A model generated the notes under the pieces. The model was not told the DNA's origin. It saw only the letters and a program-made list of their open reading frames with translations, and did no database searches. This document shows positions 56,260 to 64,000 of a DNA stretch of 64,000 nt, in pieces (within the stretch, counting starts at the first letter, position 1; each line of letters begins with the position of its first letter). The DNA comes from DASWIG01 sp965371445. Lineage in GTDB: Bacteria > Acidobacteriota > Thermoanaerobaculia > Multivoradales > J023. The translations under genes and the position numbers were made by a program. The stretch is taken from NCBI GenBank assembly GCA_965371445.1, contig CBDUYN010000030.1, positions 1-64,000 of the forward strand. The letters run 5' to 3'.

Positions 56260-59085
56260 GTGAGCGACCTCAAGAGAAGCCTTGCCTTCCACCTCTTCCT
56301 CTTCCTGGCCCTCTTGGTCGCTGCCGCGCCCCTCGTCGGCCAGGTCCCCGAGCTGCCGCTCGACGCCCAGGGTTGGGCACGCTCCACCCTGGAGGCGATG
56401 AGCCTCGAGGAAAAAGCCGCCCAGATGGTGACGGTGCGCCTTTTCGGACACTACCTGCACCCCGAGTCCGCCGAGTACCTGCGCCTCCTTGACGACGTCC
56501 GCCGCTTGAAGGTCGGCGGCCTCGTCGTCTTCGCCTCGCAGGTGGATTCGCTCCCGAGGCTCCTGAACCGCCTCCAGCAGGAGGCCGAAGTCCCCCTGCT
56601 GGTGTCGGCCGACACGGAGCGCGGTATGGCCTTCCGGATCCGCCACGGCGCCGTGCCGCTGCCCTACGCCATGGCCGTCGCCGCGACGCGCTCCGAGGAG
56701 CTGGCGCGCTTTACGGGACGCGTCACCGCCCGCGAAGGACGCGCCCTCGGCATCCACTGGGCGCTCGCCCCGGTCGTCGACGTCAACGTCAACCCCGCCA
56801 ACCCGGTGATCGACGTCCGCTCCTACGGCGAGGACCCCGAGCTCGTCGCCCGCCTCGCCGCGGCCTATGTAGAAGGCGTCCGCGAAGGTGGGCTTCTGGC
56901 GACGGCGAAGCACTTTCCCGGCCATGGCGACACGGCGGTCGACAGCCACCTGGCGCTGCCCACCGTCGCCGCGGACCTGACCCGCCTCGAAGCGGTGGAG
57001 CTCCTGCCGTTTCGCCGGACGATCGAGGCGGGTGTCGACTCGGTGATGATCGGTCACCTGGCGGTGCCGGCGCTCGACCCCTCCTCGACGCCCGCCACGC
57101 TCTCGCCGGCCATGGTCGACGGCCTGCTGCGCCGCGGCATGGGTTTTACGGGCCTCGTCGTCACCGACGCGATGGAGATGGAAGGCGTCGGCGAGCTCTG
57201 GGCAGGCGCCGCGACGGTACGCGCCGTTCGTGCCGGCGCCGACGTCGTCGAGCTGCCGCCGGACACCCGCGTCGCGATCCAGTCGCTCGTTCGGGCGGTA
57301 GGGGAGGGCGAGCTCACCGAGGAGCGCCTCGACGCGTCCGTCCTACGGATCCTCGAGGCCAAGGCGCGGCTCGGCCTCCATCGGGAGCGCCTCGTCGACC
57401 TGGACGAGGTGGAGCGTCACCTGGCCGACCCCACCGACGTGGAACGGGCCGAGGAGGCGGCACGGGCTTCGATCACCTTGGTGCGCAACGACGGCGGCGT
57501 CCTGCCGCTGCGAGCCGAGAAGCCCCTGCGCCTGCTTCACCTGACGCTGGCGAGCGACCTGCGGCGCTGGCCGGTCGCCGGGATTCCCGAGGACGAGCTC
57601 GAGGCCCGTCGGATCGACTTCGACCGCCGCGTCCTGGGTCCGGAGATCTCGCCCGAGACCGAGGACGAGATCGTCGCCTCGGCCACCGGCTTCACCCACG
57701 TCGTGGTCTCGGCCTTCCTCTACCCGTCGGGTTTGGGGCCGCTTCAGGCCCGGCTCGTTCAGCGTCTCGCCGCGGCGGGCCCACCGGTCGTCCTGGTGAG
57801 CTTCGGCAGTCCCTACCTGCTGGCCCAGGTCCCGGAGGTCCCGGTCTACGTCTGTGCCTACGGGCCGGCGTTCTCCAGCCAGCGGGCGGCGATCGGTGCT
57901 CTCTTGGGCGAGTTTCCCGTCCGCGGCAAGCTCCCGGTGACCTTACCGAAGCTTTATCCCTACGGCCACGGCATCGAGCTGGCAAAACACGAGATGACGC
58001 TGCGCACGGACCCGGCGGAGGAACGCTTCGCCGAGGTCGACCGTCTCCTCGAAGGCTTCGTCGAGCAGAAAGCCTTTCCCGGCGCGGTGCTGGCGGTCGG
58101 ACACCGCGGTGCGTTGGTCCACCTGCGCCCATTCGGACGGCTCTCCTACGACGACGAGGAACCCGCCGTCCGCGCCGACACGATCTACGACCTCGCGAGC
58201 CTGACCAAGGTCGTCGCCACGACGACGATGGCGATGATCCTCGTCGACGAGGGACGCATCGACCTCGACGCCCGCGTCCAAAGCTTCCTGCCGCGCTTCG
58301 TCGGCGACGGCAAGGAGGCGGTGACGATCCGTCACCTCCTGACCCATTCCTCCGGCGTCGACTGGTGGGCGCCGCTCTACGAGGAGCTGCGGGGCAAGGA
58401 GGCCTTTCTCGAGCGGATCTACGCCATGGACCTTGCCTACGAGACCGGTACCGAGACGAAGTACAGCGACCTGGGCCTGATGCTCCTCGGCGAGATCCTG
58501 GAGCGGGCGTCGGGGCAGCCGCTCGACGCCTTCGTCCGCGGCAGGGTCTTCGAGCCGCTGGGCATGAAGGACACGCTCTTTCGTCCTGGAGCGGAGCTTC
58601 TGCCGCGGATCGCGCCCACGGAGCTCGACGCCTGGCGCGGGCGCGTGGTCCACGGCGAGGTGCATGACGAGAACGCCTTCGCGCTCGGCGGGGTGGCACC
58701 CCACGCGGGGCTGTTTTCGATGGCGGGCGACCTGGCGCGCTTTGTCCAGATGATCTTGAACGGCGGCGTCTTGGAGCACCGGCGGCTGATCTCGCGAGCG
58801 ACCGTGGACCTTTTCACGCAGCGCGTCAACCTCGTCCCGGAGTCCACCCGGGCGCTCGGCTGGGACACGAAGTCTGCCGAGGGGTCCTCGGCGGGAACGT
58901 TTTTCTCGCCAGGCTCTTTTGGCCACACCGGCTTCACGGGGACGTCGATGTGGATCGATCCGGAGCGTGAGCTCTTCGTGATCTTGCTGACCAACCGCGT
59001 CCACCCCACGCGGGAGAACAAGCTCATCCGACAGGTCCGCCCGGCGGTGGCCGACGCGGTGGTGCGGGCGGTGTCCAGGCCTTGA
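56260..59085 (+). CDS. GH3 beta-N-acetylhexosaminidase fused to beta-lactamase-fold domain
   Basis: 941 residues from GTG 56260 with a signal peptide (LFLFLALLVAAAPLVG). Residues 40-370 are a NagZ-like GH3 barrel: 'LATAKHFPGHGDTAVDSHLA' near 217 carries the Lys-His and the catalytic Asp-His loop, and 'GLVVTDAMEMEGV' near 304 the nucleophile Asp. A GH3 C-terminal domain follows to about 580. Residues 590-941 are a serine beta-lactamase/penicillin-binding fold: SLTK near 647, Y-S-D (TKYSDLGLMLLGEILE) in place of YxN, and 'FGHTGFTGTSMW' as the KTG-like HTG. It is exported and probably acts in peptidoglycan recycling. A piece of it is copied at 41487-41658. Confidence 0.92.
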   Translation: MSDLKRSLAFHLFLFLALLVAAAPLVGQVPELPLDAQGWARSTLEAMSLEEKAAQMVTVRLFGHYLHPESAEYLRLLDDVRRLKVGGLVVFASQVDSLPRLLNRLQQEAEVPLLVSADTERGMAFRIRHGAVPLPYAMAVAATRSEELARFTGRVTAREGRALGIHWALAPVVDVNVNPANPVIDVRSYGEDPELVARLAAAYVEGVREGGLLATAKHFPGHGDTAVDSHLALPTVAADLTRLEAVELLPFRRTIEAGVDSVMIGHLAVPALDPSSTPATLSPAMVDGLLRRGMGFTGLVVTDAMEMEGVGELWAGAATVRAVRAGADVVELPPDTRVAIQSLVRAVGEGELTEERLDASVLRILEAKARLGLHRERLVDLDEVERHLADPTDVERAEEAARASITLVRNDGGVLPLRAEKPLRLLHLTLASDLRRWPVAGIPEDELEARRIDFDRRVLGPEISPETEDEIVASATGFTHVVVSAFLYPSGLGPLQARLVQRLAAAGPPVVLVSFGSPYLLAQVPEVPVYVCAYGPAFSSQRAAIGALLGEFPVRGKLPVTLPKLYPYGHGIELAKHEMTLRTDPAEERFAEVDRLLEGFVEQKAFPGAVLAVGHRGALVHLRPFGRLSYDDEEPAVRADTIYDLASLTKVVATTTMAMILVDEGRIDLDARVQSFLPRFVGDGKEAVTIRHLLTHSSGVDWWAPLYEELRGKEAFLERIYAMDLAYETGTETKYSDLGLMLLGEILERASGQPLDAFVRGRVFEPLGMKDTLFRPGAELLPRIAPTELDAWRGRVVHGEVHDENAFALGGVAPHAGLFSMAGDLARFVQMILNGGVLEHRRLISRATVDLFTQRVNLVPESTRALGWDTKSAEGSSAGTFFSPGSFGHTGFTGTSMWIDPERELFVILLTNRVHPTRENKLIRQVRPAVADAVVRAVSRP

Positions 59086-59151
59086 GCCCGCCGGGAATGC
59101 GTCCTTGACATTTTCAGGCCGTCGTGCCATAGTCGCCCCAAGGAGGACGAT

Positions 59152-59340
59152 ATGTCCGACAGATCGGTCAAGAGCTTCGGAGCCGGCGTCGTGGTGGGGC
59201 GTCTGCTGCCTTTCTTCCTTGGGCTAGCCGTCGTGGCTTCGGTGGCGGCTTATCCGTCGGAGTCGGTGCTCAGTCGTGGCGGGTTTGCCGTCCTGGCGAT
59301 CCTCCTGGCGGTGCTGGCGACGGCCGCGAGCCGTCGTTGA
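59152..59340 (+). CDS. Small two-helix membrane protein
   Basis: 62 residues; a strong AGGAGG lies 6-7 bases before the ATG, which supports a real gene. Two hydrophobic segments (VGRLLPFFLGLAVVASVAAY and GGFAVLAILLAVLATAA) are joined by a short loop, with a basic end (SRR). The family is unknown. It lies between the GH3 fusion and a palindromic repeat. Confidence 0.6.
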   Translation: MSDRSVKSFGAGVVVGRLLPFFLGLAVVASVAAYPSESVLSRGGFAVLAILLAVLATAASRR

Positions 59341-59360
59341 CGGAGCTAAAGCCACAAGCC

Positions 59361-59441
59361 ACCACGGGTTGACACCCGAGGCTAGAAGATGGCGCCCTCC
59401 GGGCTCCGGAGCCCGGCTAGCCTCGGGTGTTAATCCGTGGT
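59361..59441. repeat. Large palindromic element (REP-like)
   Basis: Arms 59361-59385 and 59417-59441 are complementary over 25 bases with two mismatches. The 31-base interior has its own palindrome (ccgggctccggagcccgg). It lies between the small membrane protein and the CNNM gene and can form a long hairpin, so it may end the first transcript. Its form is that of dispersed palindromic repeats; only one copy is in the window. Confidence 0.75.
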
Positions 59442-59479
59442 AGGCCTTGCCACCCAGAGGCCTGTGGTATCGTCCGTCC

Positions 59480-60646
59480 ATGTTCGGAACAGCATGTCTC
59501 TCAGAGTTCCACTCGGCCGGTGTAGCGCTTGTGCTCGGCTCCGGGGATCCGGGAGCTTCCAGCGCTGAGTATACCGGCACGGACGTCGTGCTGCTGGTGA
59601 CGTACGTGCTGCTGGCCCTGGTCTTTTCCTTTCTCTGCTCCGTCGCGGAAGCGGTTCTCCTGAGCATCACGCCTTCCTATGTCGCGGGGCTACGAGACTC
59701 GCGGCCCAGGCGAGCAGCGCTCCTGAAACGGTTGAGGCAAGACAACGTGGACCGCTCGCTGGCGGCGATCCTGACCTTGAACACGATCGCACATACCGTA
59801 GGTGCGATCGGTTCCGGAACGAAGGCCACGCTGGTTTTTGGCAGCGCCTGGTTCGGTCTCTTCTCGGCGGTCATGACCTTGATGATCCTGTTCCTTTCCG
59901 AGATCATTCCCAAGACTCTGGGCGCGGTTTATTGGCGGAGCCTGACCGGCGTAACGGCGACGTTCGTACGCGGCCTGATCGTCTCCCTCTATCCGCTGAT
60001 CATCGTCGCGGAAGGGGTGACACGGCTAATCGCGCGCGGCAAGGCGGTGCACGATTTCAGCCGCGAGGAATTCCTCGCGATGGCTCGCGTCGGAGAGCAG
60101 TCCGGGCACCTCAAGAAGGACGAGTCGCGCATCATCCGCAACCTGTTTCGGCTCGAGTCACTGAAAGCCAAGGATATCATGACGCCGCGCACGGTGGTGC
60201 GGGCGATCCGGCAAGATATGACGGTTACGGAAGCTCTGGACGACGACGCAGACACGCCCTTTTCGCGTCTGCCGCTCTACGGGGACGACATCGACGGCAT
60301 CACCGGCTTCGTCTTGAAAAGCGACATGCTGCTGGCGAAGGCGCGGGATGAAGGAGAGGTCAAGCTGGAGAGTTTGAACCGGGATATCAAGACTGTCGTC
60401 GAGACCATGCCGTTGTCGGACCTTCTGGAATATCTGCTCAATCATCGCCAACATGTCGCCTTGGTCGTCGACGAGTACGGTGGAACGGCAGGCCTGGTGA
60501 CGCTGGAAGACGTAGTGGAAACACTCCTGGGCATGGAAATCGTGGACGAGGTCGACAGGACCGAAGACATGCAGGCCCTGGCGCGGCGGCAGTGGGCAAA
60601 GCGCGCCAAGGCGTTGGGTCTGGAGATCGACACCTGGGAAAAGTGA
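59480..60646 (+). CDS. CNNM/CorC-family protein (DUF21 and CBS pair)
   Basis: 388 residues. ATG 59480 is chosen because the DUF21 membrane domain follows shortly; a longer frame would read through the palindrome. Membrane segments (VVLLVTYVLLALVFSFLCSV onwards) include 'AEAVLLSITPSYVAGLRDSR' and 'LFLSEIIPKTLGAVY', DUF21 signatures. Two CBS motifs follow ('KDIMTPRTVVRAIRQDMTVT', 'HVALVVDEYGGTAGLVTLED'). The C-terminal CorC_HlyC domain is absent, so the protein is a short version. Family members are implicated in magnesium or cobalt efflux. Confidence 0.88.
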   Translation: MFGTACLSEFHSAGVALVLGSGDPGASSAEYTGTDVVLLVTYVLLALVFSFLCSVAEAVLLSITPSYVAGLRDSRPRRAALLKRLRQDNVDRSLAAILTLNTIAHTVGAIGSGTKATLVFGSAWFGLFSAVMTLMILFLSEIIPKTLGAVYWRSLTGVTATFVRGLIVSLYPLIIVAEGVTRLIARGKAVHDFSREEFLAMARVGEQSGHLKKDESRIIRNLFRLESLKAKDIMTPRTVVRAIRQDMTVTEALDDDADTPFSRLPLYGDDIDGITGFVLKSDMLLAKARDEGEVKLESLNRDIKTVVETMPLSDLLEYLLNHRQHVALVVDEYGGTAGLVTLEDVVETLLGMEIVDEVDRTEDMQALARRQWAKRAKALGLEIDTWEK

Positions 60647-60746
60647 CCATCCTCTGTTTCACGTTCTCGAGGATGTCTTTGGTAGCCCCCTACGACGGAT
60701 CGTTTGGCCCGCTCGGTAACCTCCTGAAAGCTCGTCGATCGGACGA

Positions 60747-63170
60747 TCATGGACAGGTGGCGAAAGCACCGGTGTCGGTGATGGCCGGCGATGAGATGCC
60801 GAGCCGGTTGGTGTACTCCCGGACTTCGCCGGTCGCGGTGTCGGTGACCTGCAAGGTGTATTCGACGTTCGTCGTCGCCGCGGCGAAGACCCAGAAGTGG
60901 TCGTTGACGCCGCAGCCGTCGAGCACCTTGACCAGCATCTCCCAGTTGTCGGGAGCAAAGAACCAGAAAAGACCTGAGTCCTCTGAGCCAAGCACGACCT
61001 GGCCGGTGCCGGTGTTGTCCTTGAAGTCGCGCCAGAAGACCTCGACACGGAAACGGCCCTGGTTGAGGCAGAGCCGCGTCTCGCTCGGCTGGCAGGCCTC
61101 GTTGTCGACGATTTCCACCGTCGTCGAAGAGGGGGTGCCCAGGAGCGCGCCGCCTGTGGGGTTCAAGAGCGCGATCCCAAAGGTCTCGAGAGATTCCTCG
61201 CCGCCGTCGTCGAGGATCTCGACCTCGAAGCTCTTCGTGCCGGCTTCGCCGTCGTCAAAAGCCACGGTTCCCGTCGCCTCCAGGTAGTCCTCGCCAGCGA
61301 TCGCGGTACCGCCGCCGGTGGCGTAGCCCGCACTGACCGGGCCGGTCGAACCGCCGCTACGTTCGACCGTGACAGCGACGCTGCCGGCACCCTCGTTGAC
61401 TCGCAGGGTGGGGGAGTCGAAGGCCAGGAATCCGGCGGGGTTCGTGTCGTCGTCGGCGATCGCGAGGACCGCGCTCGAAGGGTTGCCGAGCACGGCGCCG
61501 CCGGTGGGATTCGAGAGGACGAGCTCCACCGTCTCCTCGCCTTCGGTGAGCTCGTCGTCGAGGATCTCGACCTGAAAGCTCCGGGTGCCTCCCTGACCGT
61601 CGCCGAAGGTGATCGTCCCGGCCGCGGGCAGGTAGTCCTCCGCGCCGGAGGCGGTGCCGCCGCCGGTGGCGTAGTCCACGCTGACCTCGCCGTCGGTGCC
61701 GGCGCTGCGCCGCACCGTGACGGTGGCCGTACCGGCACCTTCCGCGACGCTGAAGGAGGAGGACCGAAAGCTCAACACACCCGGCTCGGAGGTCTGCGTC
61801 AGGGCCGCCTTGATTCGGTTTCCGTCGTCTCGGGAGATGCTGACCGACGCAATGACGATCGTCGCGTCGTCGCCGCCCATGTTGGGCGGCACGCCAGCGA
61901 CGTTGTTGACCACGACGACGCCGATCGCTCCGGCGTCCTGGGCGTTTTTCACTTTCACGACGAAATTGCAGTCGCCGCGGTCGAGAACTGCGACTCTCCC
62001 CAGGACCTCGGCAGTGTTCGACACCGGGCCGCACAGCAGCGTCGGGTTGGCGGAGCCGTCGACCGCAAGGGCCAGGTCGCCGGTGACTCCTCCGGCGGTG
62101 AGCGGGGGGCCGAAGGCCGCGACGCCCACCGCGTATGCGCCGGCAATCGAGGCCGGCGAGTGGATGACAAGCGCCGGCGCCGGCTCGAGGAAGTCCGGAG
62201 CCTCGGACGTCACGCGGTTGCCGGTCCAGACGACCTGTCTCGGGTTGGTGGCCGAGGTTCGCCGCTCGCTGTTCGTCATCTGGGGCCAGGACTTTCCCTG
62301 GGTGTTGTCAAAAACGAACCGGGTGTAGACGTCGGGACGGTTCATAAAGAGGGCACCGGTCGACTCGTTGGCAAACGACGCGAAGCCCAGCCCGTGGGCC
62401 ATCTCGTGGAGCGCCACCGCGACCAAGCTGATCTGGCCGCCAGGCACGTTGCCGTCGAGGCCGTAGTAAAAGCGGCTGCCGCCGCCGAGGCACGACTCGT
62501 CGATCCGGTCGTTGAACGTGAGGGCGAGGTCGCCGGCGTTCGGGTTCGAGACGTCCTCGAGGCTCAGGTTCTCTCCGGACAGCGACTCGGCCAAGGCGCC
62601 GTGGTACCAGGTGCCGGAGAGCGGCGCACCGGGGAAGCTCTCGAACAGGAACTGGGCGCCGGCCTGGGCCAACACTCCGCCCTCGTCGCTGCATTCCAGG
62701 CTGTCGAAGCTGACGTCGACGTTGATTTCCACGGCGCTGCCCAGGCGTCCGGCCCAGACCGCGGCGGCGCGCTCCATGGCGGCGCGCCGCTGTGCCCCCA
62801 GGGTGGGGTCGTTGAAGCCCTGGCCGGCCGAATCCTGGATCCTCAGGGTGATCGTCGAGCTGCCCGAGCGCCAGCCCACGTCGCGAAGCTGAAAGATCGT
62901 CAGGTCGAGCTGCTGGAAGCCGAGGTCGGAGTTGATCGAGGGTTCCATCAAGAGGTTGGGAAAGGCCGAGCTGTCCCAGTGGGAGACCGCGGAACCGGTC
63001 TCCAGCGGGCTGGGGGTGTAGAGCAGCACACGGCCGTTCGGATCGGTGCCGGCAAGGATCGAGGTGTCGAGCCCCAGGGTCACGTTGACGGTCTCGGCCC
63101 GGAGCGCGGCGACGCCCAGGAATAGGGCCGTCAGGCCCCAGAGGAGCCCGGCGCCACGGTCTCGGCTCAT
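60747..63170 (-). CDS. Secreted metallopeptidase with PA, Calx-beta and recurrent C-terminal domain
   Basis: 807 residues. Signal peptide (GLTALFLGVAALRAETV). The zinc site 'ALHEMAHGLGFASFA' near 253 is of the metzincin form HExxHxxGF. A PA insert (345-470; 'GRVAVLDRGDCNFVVKVKNA') follows, then two Calx-beta repeats (475-575 and 590-690; 'VDYATGGGTASGAEDYLPAA'), each ending with an acidic calcium-type 'ILDD' segment. The last 115 residues are the recurrent domain (RLCLNQGRFRVEVFWRDF to the terminal CP). The start lies two bases from the stop of the gene upstream (63172), so the two form an operon. The role is extracellular protein degradation or binding. Confidence 0.88.
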   Translation of the reverse strand: MSRDRGAGLLWGLTALFLGVAALRAETVNVTLGLDTSILAGTDPNGRVLLYTPSPLETGSAVSHWDSSAFPNLLMEPSINSDLGFQQLDLTIFQLRDVGWRSGSSTITLRIQDSAGQGFNDPTLGAQRRAAMERAAAVWAGRLGSAVEINVDVSFDSLECSDEGGVLAQAGAQFLFESFPGAPLSGTWYHGALAESLSGENLSLEDVSNPNAGDLALTFNDRIDESCLGGGSRFYYGLDGNVPGGQISLVAVALHEMAHGLGFASFANESTGALFMNRPDVYTRFVFDNTQGKSWPQMTNSERRTSATNPRQVVWTGNRVTSEAPDFLEPAPALVIHSPASIAGAYAVGVAAFGPPLTAGGVTGDLALAVDGSANPTLLCGPVSNTAEVLGRVAVLDRGDCNFVVKVKNAQDAGAIGVVVVNNVAGVPPNMGGDDATIVIASVSISRDDGNRIKAALTQTSEPGVLSFRSSSFSVAEGAGTATVTVRRSAGTDGEVSVDYATGGGTASGAEDYLPAAGTITFGDGQGGTRSFQVEILDDELTEGEETVELVLSNPTGGAVLGNPSSAVLAIADDDTNPAGFLAFDSPTLRVNEGAGSVAVTVERSGGSTGPVSAGYATGGGTAIAGEDYLEATGTVAFDDGEAGTKSFEVEILDDGGEESLETFGIALLNPTGGALLGTPSSTTVEIVDNEACQPSETRLCLNQGRFRVEVFWRDFKDNTGTGQVVLGSEDSGLFWFFAPDNWEMLVKVLDGCGVNDHFWVFAAATTNVEYTLQVTDTATGEVREYTNRLGISSPAITDTGAFATCP

Positions 63171-63171
63171 G

Positions 63172-63675
63172 CTATTTCTCTTCCCACTTCACTTGGCCCG
63201 AGGGAGGGGGCGCCAGCGTCGGCTCGACGGGTGCGAAATCTTGGAGCGCAAACCCGGCCGCGGCGTGCTTGGGGCCGTCGACGCAGACGGGGGCGGCCTC
63301 GCCGTTCGCATCGAGCTTCACCATCAGCGCGCTCTGAAAGCGCCTCTCCAGATAGACGCCCCGACCGCCCCGGGGAAGGTCGAAGGGCTCCAGCCCAACC
63401 GTGGAGCGCGACAGCGTCTGGGCCAGGCTCTTGTTGAGGGCTTCGACCTGCTCGCGGCTCGGGGTGGAAGTGAGCTCGCCGGTCGCCGGGTCGACGTAGG
63501 CGCGCAGACCCGCCGGCGCCGGCGTCTCGGAGGCGGGCTCGTCGCGGGGGCTCTCGGCGACGAGGGCCGGGGAGACCAGCGCGAGCAGGGCGCCGGCCGC
63601 GAGCCAGCTCGCGATAAAACGTGGGGAGGAAGTCGGGTACCGTTTCGGTCGTTTCACCTGGAGCATCCTTTCCAT
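63172..63675 (-). CDS. Exported partner protein of the metallopeptidase
   Basis: About 167 residues from ATG 63675; ATG 63666 is also possible. A signal peptide follows a basic start (FIASWLAAGALLALVSPALV). The mature part begins Pro/Glu-rich, then 'LRAYVDPATGELTSTPSREQ' and 'GVYLERRFQSALMVKLDANG', close to the pattern of small secreted proteins found beside metallopeptidases in this group. The family is not recognised. It is co-transcribed with the metallopeptidase gene downstream, with a one-base gap, and could be its inhibitor, chaperone or accessory. Confidence 0.7.
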   Translation of the reverse strand: MERMLQVKRPKRYPTSSPRFIASWLAAGALLALVSPALVAESPRDEPASETPAPAGLRAYVDPATGELTSTPSREQVEALNKSLAQTLSRSTVGLEPFDLPRGGRGVYLERRFQSALMVKLDANGEAAPVCVDGPKHAAAGFALQDFAPVEPTLAPPPSGQVKWEEK

Positions 63676-63869
63676 GACTCTGGCAGTTCTCTCCCACGGC
63701 CTTCCTTGGCTTTTCCGCCTGCGTCGGAGTCGGGCCGTAGCGAGCAGGAGGCTCGGTAGCAGACGCATTTCGTGAGCTCTAGCACTGGCGTTCCGGTCGC
63801 TCCGGCATGCGCTCCTTGAAAGTGTGAGACAATCTCCCGACCGTTCTTGATCAGTACAGGAGATACACC

Positions 63870-64000
63870 ATGGTACGAAGGAAGACGATCTGCGGATTCT
63901 TGCTGGCGACGAGTTGGATCCTCCTCTCCGGCGTCGTGTGGGGTCAGGAGGAGGGGAGCGCGGAGCCGGCTCAGGAAGCGGTGGCGGTCGAGGCCGAGGT
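63870..64000 (+). CDS. Secreted protein, truncated by the window end
   Basis: ATG 63870 has AGGAGA 4-9 bases before it. The first 44 residues contain a signal peptide (TICGFLLATSWILLSGVVWG) and then an acidic, Glu/Ala-rich stretch. The rest lies outside the window. The gene is divergent from the 63675 gene, so 63676-63869 should contain two promoters. Confidence 0.65.
   Translation, partial: MVRRKTICGFLLATSWILLSGVVWGQEEGSAEPAQEAVAVEAE

Overview
The window is GC-rich bacterial DNA with densely packed protein genes. I saw no rRNA, tRNA, CRISPR array or intact mobile element. Several features point to Acidobacteriota, perhaps a Thermoanaerobaculia/Holophagae-like lineage: an ADOP-type duplicated permease, a VWFA-related secreted protein, large secreted proteins with putative-Ig repeats and a C-terminal DGFESGDTSAW tail, and a Cys-rich 'CGNG' repeat protein. 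This placement is inference from gene content.

Layout. 1-4.4 kb: a leftward group of small secreted or membrane proteins, two of them frameshifted, diverging from a caspase-like protein that lacks its catalytic Cys. 4.5-6.5 kb: an OPT-family transporter. 6.7-11.8 kb: a tight operon of TPR/peptidase-MA protein, DUF4159 protein, MoxR ATPase and DUF58 protein. 11.9-14.4 kb: a Uma2-family protein and a secreted PLD-like protein. 14.4-14.8 kb: gene debris.

14.9-41.1 kb is the main attraction, an orphan lipopeptide-type biosynthetic locus. A rightward block (40-codon ORF, radical SAM protein, ATP-grasp ligase, ureohydrolase) converges on a five-gene leftward operon: ADOP permease, FAAL-ACP-C, A-PCP-C-A-PCP, MT-TubC docking-C-A-PCP-C-A-PCP-C, and a LuxC-LuxE-like fusion. 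The NRPS genes read in collinear order: a fatty acid is loaded by the FAAL, then four amino-acid modules follow, the last two with a valine-like code. The line ends in a condensation domain, with no thioesterase or reductase domain. Release by an amine, or chemistry by the LuxC/LuxE-like enzyme, are the obvious hypotheses. The second module is atypical in both its C and its A domain.

41.1-53.9 kb is a scrambled zone. It holds a patchwork of fragments copied from the PLD gene and from the GH3 gene of this same window, a giant frameshifted sialidase-like/Ig-repeat protein, two zinc-ribbon/FHA-type proteins, transposase and phosphoesterase remnants, a SYLF-domain protein, an HD-domain gene cut off by an inverted repeat, and broken copies of a roughly 105-residue secreted domain. 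An apparently intact copy of that domain ends the metallopeptidase at 60.7-63.2 kb.

53.9-64 kb is orderly again: an APC permease coupled to an amidohydrolase, a GH3/beta-lactamase-fold fusion, a small membrane protein, a CNNM/CorC-type protein, a secreted metallopeptidase with PA and Calx-beta domains and its small partner, and the start of a further secreted protein. Several apparent frameshifts (near 415, 1080, 46145, 50900 and 52880) could be real decay or base-calling errors.
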